Origin: Planctomycetota bacterium
GTDB taxonomy: Bacteria; Planctomycetota; UBA1135; UBA2386
Reading direction: 5' to 3'
Length of the DNA: 13,783 nt
Assembly: GCA_016793305.1 (NCBI GenBank)
Contig: JAEUHU010000042.1
Location: forward strand, 1 to 13,783
Made by a program: the position numbers and the translations under genes. Under the pieces are notes generated by a model. That model saw only the letters and a list, made by a program, of their open reading frames with translations. It searched no databases and was not told where the DNA came from. Below, piece by piece: positions 8,073-13,783 of this stretch (positions within the stretch are counted from its first letter, which is position 1; each line of letters starts with the position of its first letter).

Positions 8073-8630
8073 ATGTACAGGCGAGCGTTCCCAGCCTGCG
8101 AGGTGGACGGTCCGGTCGATCCGGTGCCGTTCTCGCACATGCTGTCCACCGGTGCGATCCCGAGGAAGTGCGCGAGCTGTCGGTTCTTCTTCGAAGGCGA
8201 GTGCACACGGGCGGCCGACCAGGGGCTGGCGCTCCTGGCACTCGACCACGGCCCGTGTCCCGTGCTCGGCGACACGACGCCCACCCCCGTCGACACCGGG
8301 CTTCCGCTCGGCACGGTCTCGATTCCCGCGAAGTGCCGGACCTGCGAACACCTCGAGGCGAGTCCGGTGCGCGGCTTCACGTGCCGCTTCGAGCGAGACC
8401 GCTGGGGAGCGCTCCCGCGTGCGCTCGACTGGGGCACCTGGACCCCGGAGCTGCCGAACCTCGGACTCGCGTCGGGCCGGCCCGTGTCGCTCCCCCTCCT
8501 GCGTGCGGTTGCCGCGGGGAACGAGGCCGAGGCCGTCAGGGCGTTCCGCGCGGACTTCCCGGAGGCGACGTTCGCCGAGGCACGTGGCGCCTTCGCGGAG
8601 TTGGCGGAGCGACTGCAGAGGCCCATCTGA
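8073..8630 (+). CDS. Small protein with tandem CxxC modules, family not recognised
   Basis: A protein of 185 residues with no family I recognise. Seen: two similar Cys modules. Module 1 has I-P-x-K before Cys33-x2-Cys36, then Cys44 and Cys62 in L-D-H-G-P-C-P. Module 2 has I-P-x-K before Cys88-x2-Cys91, then Cys104 and L-D-W-G-T-W where the fourth Cys would be. One more Cys lies at residue 9. The last 45 residues look like a helical pair. There is no signal peptide or membrane segment. The pattern suggests zinc or iron-sulphur binding (inference). Codon usage is strongly GC at third positions, as in the neighbours, which supports real coding. ATG 8073 is preferred; an in-frame GTG at 8055 would add six residues. 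It stands alone, divergent from the copper-protein gene and convergent with the kinase. Confidence 0.75.
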   Translation: MYRRAFPACEVDGPVDPVPFSHMLSTGAIPRKCASCRFFFEGECTRAADQGLALLALDHGPCPVLGDTTPTPVDTGLPLGTVSIPAKCRTCEHLEASPVRGFTCRFERDRWGALPRALDWGTWTPELPNLGLASGRPVSLPLLRAVAAGNEAEAVRAFRADFPEATFAEARGAFAELAERLQRPI

Positions 8631-8753
8631 GGGTGCGGCGCCGCGAGCAGCGCGCGCCACACTGCGCCCCGGCTTTGTCCGCGGGCGAGCGGGTCACGGT
8701 CGCAAAGGGCGTTGCCGCAGCGACCAGTCACATCCGTCCTGTGCCCCTGGGAA

Positions 8754-8769
8754 CGACGCGAGCGCGTCG
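8754..8769 (-). terminator. Possible terminator hairpin downstream of the kinase gene
   Basis: CGACGCG (8754-8760) and CGCGTCG (8763-8769) form a perfect inverted repeat; a realistic fold is a 6-bp stem with a GAGC loop. It lies 33 bases beyond the kinase stop codon on the minus strand, followed there by TTCCC, which is only a token T-run. The rest of the 172-bp convergent gap 8631-8802 holds a GC palindrome at 8635-8644 just after the stop of the Cys-rich gene and no coding signal. Confidence 0.3.
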
Positions 8770-8802
8770 AGGCGCCGCTCTCGCAGTTCGTCGCCCTCTC
8801 CG

Positions 8803-11733
8803 TCACTTCGCCGCGGCCGCCAACTTCGCGCGCAGCGCCGGGTAGTGCGTCGACGCACGCAGCGGAGCGAACACCGGCTCGTTCTCGAGGTCGTTGGTGT
8901 CGCGGTAGCCGGCGTCGATCGCGCGCGCCATCAGCGCCGCCCCGTGGTCGAGCAGGGCCTGTGCCGTGGCTTCGCGTTCTGCCGCGGTCAGCCCGGCGTC
9001 TCCTTGGGCCACGGCGCATGCGGCCAGCGTCGGGCCGGCGAGGCGACGCAGCGTCAACCAGTCGCCGGCGACCAACGGCTCGAGCTTCTGCAGTGTCGCC
9101 CACGCCGCGCGGGAGTCGCCGTCCAGCGTGCGCACGTGCACCAGCTTCAGGCCGAACACCAGCGAACGCATCTGCAGCACGGGGTTGCCGGGCTGTTCGG
9201 CGAGCAGCGCTCGGTGCCGGTCCAGGGCCTCGTCGAGCAGCGCACAGCCGCGTTCGGCGTCGCCGGTACCGTGCTCGTGCGTGCCGAGGTTGCCGACCAT
9301 CATCGCCAGCTGTGAGCGGTACTCGATCGACTTCGGGAAGCGCGTCACCAGCTGCTGCTGGCTCACCACGGCATCGCGCAGCAGCTGCAAGCCGTCCTCG
9401 CGCGTCGCCGGCGACGGCATGCGCAGCGCCGCCAGGTTGGTGCGCGCGGCGTTCTGCGAGTCGAGGTAGCGCGGCGAGTCCGGGTAGTCGGCGACCAGCT
9501 TCTGGTAGATCGAGAACGCGCGCTCGTGGTGCGGGGCCGCCCCGTCGTAGTCACGTTCGTTCTGGTGCGCCACCCCGAGGTTCGTGCACGCGTCGGCGTA
9601 GCTCTCCTGGTACGTCTTCGTCGACTCGACGTGCGGCAGCACCCGTTCGTAGATGGCGCAGGCTTCGCGCAGCGTCGCGGCGCTGGCGGCGTTGTCGCCG
9701 TGCTCGAGCTGCGAACTGCCCATCGCCCCGAGGTAGGCGGCGATCGTCGCCTCGTGGTCCGCGGTCGGGGCCCGCGCGAAGACCTGCCGCGCCACCTCGA
9801 CCGCGCGCTGGTGGGACGCCAGTGCCGGCTCGACCTGGCCGAGCAGGAACAACGTGGTGCCGCGATAGTGCAGGGCGTGGGCCAACTGGGCGAGGCGATC
9901 GACGCCGCCCGAGGCGTCGGTCGGCAGCGCCGTCAGCAGCTCGATCGCTTCGCGGCTCGCTTCGGCACTCGCTTCGCGCCGGCCCAGCGCGCGCTGCGTG
10001 CGCGCCATGGACTCGAGGATCGATGCCAGGCGGGATCGATCGGCGGCCCCGCCGTGGGCCGCGACCAGGGCGCGGGCGTCGGCGAGCGCCTGTTCGAGCA
10101 GGCGCAGCGCGTCCTCGAAGCGACCGAGCCAGTGGTAGATGTCGCCGGTGCGGCGCCGCGTCTCGGCCAGCCCCGCACGCGCCTCGGGGCGATCGGCGCC
10201 CTGGCCGGCGGCGAGCCGTTCGTTCAGCGCCAGCGCCGACTCCAGCAGCTTGGCGCGCACCCGTTCGAACTGCGGCACCTGCTCGAGGTCGAAGGCGCCG
10301 ACGCGCGACAGCATCGAGTCGATCGACTCCATCGCCACGTCGAGGCTCTGCTCGGCCCGTTGTCGCTCGGCCTGCGTCCGCTGCAGCGCCGCGTCGAGGC
10401 TCTGGTTCGCGGCCTCGATGGCGACGTTCTTCTGCTGGATCGTCGCGTTCGCCAAGCACTGCTGCAGGTAGAGCGCCGACGGCAGCACGGTGACGAGCAG
10501 CACCGCCAGCAGCAGGGCCGTGGCCACGGCCGGCTGCCGGCGGATCCAGCGCGCCGCGCGTTCCACTGCGGAACTGCGCCGAGCGGCGATCGGCCGGTGT
10601 TCGAGCGCACAGGTCAGGTCGTGCGCGAACTCGGCGGCGGTGGCGTAGCGTTGCCGCGGATCGTTCGCCATCGCGTGCAGGCAGACGGTCTCGACGTCGC
10701 GGTCGATCGCCGGGTTGCGGCCACGCGGCGGCGGCGGCGCACCTTCGGCGATGCGGCGCCGCAGCTCCGACGGCTGCGCCTCGGCGAACGGCAAGCGCAG
10801 GGTCAGCAGCTCGTACAGCGACGCACCGAGGGAGTAGACGTCGCAGCGCGGGTCGAGCGTGTTGGTCTCGCCGCGCAGCTGCTCGGGTGGCATGTAGGCG
10901 AGCGAGCCGAGCTGCGAACCGGCCTTGGTCAGCCGTTCGCCGCCTTCGGCGCTCGACAGTCCGAAGTCGACCAGCATCACGCGGCCGCTGCGCGTCAGCA
11001 TGATGTTGGACGGTTTGACGTCGCGATGCAGCACCGCGCGGCGGTGCACGTGTTCGAGGGCTTCGGCGACCTCGCGCACGACGCGCAGGCAGGCCTCGGT
11101 CCAGCGCCCGGCGAACAGGGCCGCCGGTGCCTGCGACGTCGCATCGCCGGTGCACGCGGCGATCGCGCGATCGAACGCAGCACCCGTCAGCTGGGCCACC
11201 GGCTCGTGCTGCAGGTGCTCGATCACGTCGGCGAGCGAGCACCCGACGATGCGTTCCATCGCGAAGAACGGGATGCCGCCTTCTTCGCCGACCGTGTAGA
11301 TCGGCACGATGCCCGGATGTGCCAGGCGTGCGACGGTCTCGACCTCGCGGCGGAAGCGCTCGCGCGCGCCGGGGAAGAACAGCTGCTCGGGCCGGATCAG
11401 CTTCAGCGCGACCTCGCGGCCCAGCGACTCCTGGCGCGCCAGGTAGACGACGCCCATGCCGCCGCCGCCGAGGTGTTGCAGCAGACGGAAGTCGCCGAGC
11501 CGCTCGGGGAACGGCGGCGCGCCGTCCGGAGTCGCCTCGATCAGCCCGGCCGCATGCAGCGCCTGCATGCGAGCGCGCAGGGCTGTGGCGTGGTCGGGGT
11601 GGGCGGCGCACAGCGAGTCGAGCGCCGCCGGCCCCTCGGTCTCGATGCGCTCGAGGCACTCGAAGATCAGCTGCTCGAGCTGCGAAGCCCCGCGGCTGCC
11701 GCGCGCACGGTCGTCGTTCGTGGGCGTGCTCAT
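8803..11733 (-). CDS. Membrane-anchored Ser/Thr protein kinase with TPR repeats
   Basis: A protein of 976 residues. An N-terminal helical segment (about 17-65) precedes the kinase domain (about 82-375). All catalytic elements are present: glycine loop G-G-G-G-M-G-V-V-Y (89-97), Lys111 in V-A-L-K, H-R-D-V-K-P-S-N at 236-243 (Asp238), D-F-G at 257-259 and P-P-E-Q at 282-285. An insert of about 40 residues (175-215) sits before the catalytic loop. A single membrane helix lies at about 403-423, then a Gln/Ala-rich coiled-coil-like stretch to about 480, and TPR-type repeats in about 500-860. The C-terminus has the D-L-E-N-E-P-V-F-A-P-L-R motif often closing planctomycete kinase-TPR proteins. Known: Hanks-type kinases of this layout phosphorylate Ser/Thr in the cytoplasm; the TPR part would lie on the far side of the membrane. 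Targets unknown. No ECF sigma factor gene is seen next to it. Confidence 0.95.
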   Translation of the reverse strand: MSTPTNDDRARGSRGASQLEQLIFECLERIETEGPAALDSLCAAHPDHATALRARMQALHAAGLIEATPDGAPPFPERLGDFRLLQHLGGGGMGVVYLARQESLGREVALKLIRPEQLFFPGARERFRREVETVARLAHPGIVPIYTVGEEGGIPFFAMERIVGCSLADVIEHLQHEPVAQLTGAAFDRAIAACTGDATSQAPAALFAGRWTEACLRVVREVAEALEHVHRRAVLHRDVKPSNIMLTRSGRVMLVDFGLSSAEGGERLTKAGSQLGSLAYMPPEQLRGETNTLDPRCDVYSLGASLYELLTLRLPFAEAQPSELRRRIAEGAPPPPRGRNPAIDRDVETVCLHAMANDPRQRYATAAEFAHDLTCALEHRPIAARRSSAVERAARWIRRQPAVATALLLAVLLVTVLPSALYLQQCLANATIQQKNVAIEAANQSLDAALQRTQAERQRAEQSLDVAMESIDSMLSRVGAFDLEQVPQFERVRAKLLESALALNERLAAGQGADRPEARAGLAETRRRTGDIYHWLGRFEDALRLLEQALADARALVAAHGGAADRSRLASILESMARTQRALGRREASAEASREAIELLTALPTDASGGVDRLAQLAHALHYRGTTLFLLGQVEPALASHQRAVEVARQVFARAPTADHEATIAAYLGAMGSSQLEHGDNAASAATLREACAIYERVLPHVESTKTYQESYADACTNLGVAHQNERDYDGAAPHHERAFSIYQKLVADYPDSPRYLDSQNAARTNLAALRMPSPATREDGLQLLRDAVVSQQQLVTRFPKSIEYRSQLAMMVGNLGTHEHGTGDAERGCALLDEALDRHRALLAEQPGNPVLQMRSLVFGLKLVHVRTLDGDSRAAWATLQKLEPLVAGDWLTLRRLAGPTLAACAVAQGDAGLTAAEREATAQALLDHGAALMARAIDAGYRDTNDLENEPVFAPLRASTHYPALRAKLAAAAK

Positions 11734-12023
11734 GGGGCCGAGGGCGTTGGTGTGTGGCCGTCCTGCGTCAGCGGCGACGACGGCTGGGCATCCTGCCGCT
11801 CCGACTCCACCTCGTCCAGCGGGTCACCGCGGTCGGTCCTGACACCTGCCGGGCCGCTTCCGCGACCGCCGCCCCGCGTCCCGTCGCCAACCCCTCTGCC
11901 GTGGGCTGCGCGTCTGCTCCCCACGCCATCTCGCTCGAGGAGAGAGACTTCCTCCCCGGTTGCGACCCGCTCCGTCGCGTGGGATGGTCACGAGCCGCGG
12001 CTTGCCCTCCGCGCTCCAGTTGC
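11734..12023. other. Divergent intergenic region, largely without recognisable content
   Basis: About 290 bp between the kinase start (minus) and the DUF6807-propeller start (plus). It should contain both promoters, but no convincing -35/-10 pair is visible. TTGCGA at 11966-11971 with GATGGT 17 bases on is the best plus-strand candidate, and weak. On the minus strand a GTG-started frame of 64 codons (11924 down to 11730) ends in a TGA overlapping the kinase ATG; its Gly/Arg-rich N-terminal half and lower third-position GC argue against a gene, while the overlap argues for one. No Shine-Dalgarno sequence precedes either flanking start codon. Confidence 0.5.
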
Positions 12024-13783
12024 ATGACGCCGATGCACCGCTCGCTGCTCGCCGTGTTCGCCCTTGGTTGCACCGGCGCGCTGGGCGCACAACACGACAT
12101 CACGTTCCGCGAGCGGACGGGCGAGTCGCTCGACGTCCTCAGCTCGGGCCGGCTCGTCGCGCGTTACATGACGGCGCACGATGCGACGACGAACGAGCGG
12201 CGCGCCGCGACGTACAAGCCGTTCCTGCACGTGTTCGACGCCGCGGGCGAGTCGCCGATCACGAAGGGCCCTGGCGGCGAGTTCTCCCACCATCGCGGCA
12301 TCTTCCTCGGTTGGAACAAGATCACGGCGAACGGCAGGACCTACGACCGTTGGCACATGCCCGACGGGGAACAGGTGCACGATCGGTTCTCGGCGATCGG
12401 CACGGGCTCCGACCCGTCGTTCACGTCGCTCGTGACGTGGATGGGTGCGGCAGGCGAACCGCCGATCCTCGAGGAGGAGCGAACGTTCACGTTCCTCCCG
12501 CCGCCGCCCGGCGCCTACGCGCTGATCGACGTGCAGGCGACGTTGCGCGCGCCGGCGGGTGCCGTGCAACTGGACGGCGACCCCGAACACGCGGGGCTGC
12601 AGTTCCGGCCGGCGGGCGAGATCGAACGCAAGGAGACGGTCTACCTGTATCCCAGAGCCGACGCGGACCCGCATCGCGACCGCGACTACCCGTGGGTCGG
12701 CGAGACCTTCACGCTGCGTGGTCGGCAGTACTCGGTCGTCTACCTGAACCACCCTGGCAATCCGCGCGATGCCAGAGCGTCGGCGTACCGCGACTACGGG
12801 CGGTTCGGCATGTTCCATCGCACGACGATCGCCGCGGGCGAGACGGCGGTGTTCCGCGTGCGGTTCCTCGTCGCCGAAGGCCCGATGCCCACCGCCGCGA
12901 CGATCCAGCAAGCATGGAACGAGTTCGCCGGCGTACAGCAACCCGTGCCCGCGACGACGTCGAGGCCCGCCGAGTCCGGCACGGCACCGGCCCAGAAACC
13001 GAAGGATCGCACCGCCGATCGTGGCCCCGACAAGCCTCGGATCCGCTTCCCGCTGCCGCCACCACCACCGCTCTCCCCCACCGAGGCGCAGCAGGCGCTG
13101 CGCTTGCCACCCGGGTTCGAAGCCCAGCTCGTGGCCAGCGAGCCGATGATCGAAGCGCCGGTCGCCGCGAGCTTCGACGCACAGGCGCGGCTCTACGTCT
13201 GCGAGATGCGCGGCTACATGAACGACGTGGAAGGCCGCGGCGAAGACCAGCCGACCGGCCGGATCTCGCGGCTCGAGGACACCGACGGCGACGGCGTCTT
13301 CGACCGGGCGACGGTGTTCGTCGATGCGCTGGTGATGCCGCGCGCGGTGATGGCGCTCGGCGACGGCGCGCTCGTCGCCGAACCACCGCACCTCGTCTGG
13401 CATCGCGACACCGACGGCGACGGCGTGGCCGACCTGCGGCAGCCGGTCGACGACACGTTCGGCGAGCAGGGCGGGCAGCCGGAGCACATGGCCAACAGCC
13501 CGCTGTGGGCGCTCGACAACTGGATCGAGTGCGCGAACCACGACACGCGCTACCGCTTCCGCGAAGGCCGGTTCTTCGAGGAGCCTGCACCGCGCAGCGG
13601 GCAATGGGGCCTGTCGCAGGACGACCAGGGCCGCCTGTTCTTCGACTACAACAGCGACCTGCTGCGTGCGCACCTGCTGCCACCACGCGCGCTCGCGCGA
13701 CATCCCCGGCTCACCGTGCGGACGGCGCGCAACTTCCAGACGATCCGGGACCAGACGTGCTGGCCTGCGCACCCGACACCCGG
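12024..13783 (+). CDS. Exported DUF6807 (PmoA-like) / PVC propeller fusion, C-terminus cut
   Basis: The frame is open from ATG 12024 to the window end, 586 complete codons. Residues 1-22 form a signal peptide (L-L-A-V-F-A-L core, L-G-A before Gln23). Residues about 25-292 match DUF6807, the 'methane oxygenase PmoA' family in Pfam: F-S-H-H-R-G-I-F-L-G-W (His89, His90), D-G-D-P-E-H-A-G-L-Q-F-R, and N-H-P-G-N-P. Despite the name this family is not particulate methane monooxygenase. A Pro/Ala/Lys linker (about 305-352, ending in five prolines) leads to a PVC-type propeller beginning L-R-L-P-P-G-F-E and holding two D-T-D-G-D-G motifs. The chain stops shortly after R-N-F-Q-T-I-R-D-Q, in mid-propeller. 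HEAT repeats and a CxxCH cytochrome module would be expected beyond the window (inference). An ATG three codons on is an alternative start. Confidence 0.9.
   Translation, partial: MTPMHRSLLAVFALGCTGALGAQHDITFRERTGESLDVLSSGRLVARYMTAHDATTNERRAATYKPFLHVFDAAGESPITKGPGGEFSHHRGIFLGWNKITANGRTYDRWHMPDGEQVHDRFSAIGTGSDPSFTSLVTWMGAAGEPPILEEERTFTFLPPPPGAYALIDVQATLRAPAGAVQLDGDPEHAGLQFRPAGEIERKETVYLYPRADADPHRDRDYPWVGETFTLRGRQYSVVYLNHPGNPRDARASAYRDYGRFGMFHRTTIAAGETAVFRVRFLVAEGPMPTAATIQQAWNEFAGVQQPVPATTSRPAESGTAPAQKPKDRTADRGPDKPRIRFPLPPPPPLSPTEAQQALRLPPGFEAQLVASEPMIEAPVAASFDAQARLYVCEMRGYMNDVEGRGEDQPTGRISRLEDTDGDGVFDRATVFVDALVMPRAVMALGDGALVAEPPHLVWHRDTDGDGVADLRQPVDDTFGEQGGQPEHMANSPLWALDNWIECANHDTRYRFREGRFFEEPAPRSGQWGLSQDDQGRLFFDYNSDLLRAHLLPPRALARHPRLTVRTARNFQTIRDQTCWPAHPTP

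Noticed and set aside
8635..8644. Palindrome GCGGCGCCGC just after the stop of the Cys-rich gene
   Set aside because: It has no loop and no T-run, and short GC palindromes are common at this base composition.
8673..8707. CTTTG and CAAAG as arms of a long-loop hairpin
   Set aside because: Only five bases pair, around a loop of 25 bases; not stable enough to call.
3970..9315. An open frame of 1781 codons on the plus strand
   Set aside because: It lies antisense to the 1331-residue copper protein and runs through other genes. Its translation is Arg/His/Gln-rich without any fold signature. Long antisense frames are an expected effect of high third-position GC.
9526..12027. An open frame of 833 codons on the plus strand
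   Set aside because: It is antisense to the kinase gene, whose opposite strand shows every kinase motif. The plus-strand translation has repetitive Arg/Gln/Ala composition only.
11988..13772. An open frame of 594 codons on the minus strand
   Set aside because: It is antisense to the DUF6807-propeller gene, which has a signal peptide and domain motifs; the antisense product is Arg-rich and featureless.
13761..13774. C-W-P-A-H near the window end as a possible heme motif
   Set aside because: The spacing is CxxxH, not CxxCH, and the position corresponds to a conserved propeller segment rather than a cytochrome domain.
1..13783. tRNA, rRNA, CRISPR, insertion sequence, phage or defence-island genes
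   Set aside because: Looked for direct repeats with spacers, terminal inverted repeats next to transposase-like frames, and clover-leaf or rRNA-like stretches; none seen by eye.

Overview
The window is a high-GC bacterial fragment (GC-rich at almost every third codon position, judged by eye). Its gene content points to Planctomycetota. It carries two secreted proteins built on the Pirellula/Verrucomicrobium-type (PVC) 'membrane-bound dehydrogenase' propeller with DxDxDG motifs, a secreted ThuA-like protein, a DUF6807 (PmoA-like) domain, and a membrane-anchored Ser/Thr kinase with TPR repeats. This is inferred from family content; there is no rRNA or other marker gene.

Layout. Positions 1-2781 (minus strand) hold a tight three-gene operon, read from right to left: a TIM-barrel protein of the phosphoenolpyruvate-hydrolase-like family, a Tm-1-like/UPF0261 ATP-binding protein, and an alpha/beta hydrolase cut by the window edge. 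Each junction is a 4-base stop/start overlap (ATGA, GTGA). A 36-bp gap separates this operon from a divergent, exported ThuA-domain protein (2818-3921, plus). That gene converges, over a hairpin, on a 1331-residue exported mosaic protein (3961-7956, minus): SGNH-like domain, PVC propeller, HEAT-type repeats, then an azurin-like type-1 copper domain and a His-rich tail. Divergent from it is a small protein with two CxxC modules (8073-8630, plus), which I could not assign to a family. It converges on a 976-residue Ser/Thr kinase-TPR protein (8803-11733, minus). After about 290 bp of mostly non-coding DNA, a plus-strand gene starts at 12024 and runs off the window. It encodes an exported DUF6807 domain joined by a proline-rich linker to a PVC propeller.

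How the parts may fit. The exported ThuA, SGNH-propeller-copper and DUF6807-propeller proteins look like a periplasmic or cell-surface oxidative/hydrolytic set of the kind Planctomycetota carry in large numbers, probably acting on sugars or other polyhydroxy compounds; the substrate cannot be read from sequence. The cytoplasmic Tm-1/TIM-barrel pair is a split form of a protein that is one fused chain in plants; its bacterial role is unknown. The most unusual observations are the azurin-like domain in place of the usual CxxCH cytochrome module, the apparently dead SGNH active site in the same chain, the DUF6807-propeller fusion, and a degenerate duplication in the small Cys-rich protein. I saw no tRNA, rRNA, CRISPR array, insertion sequence or phage gene.
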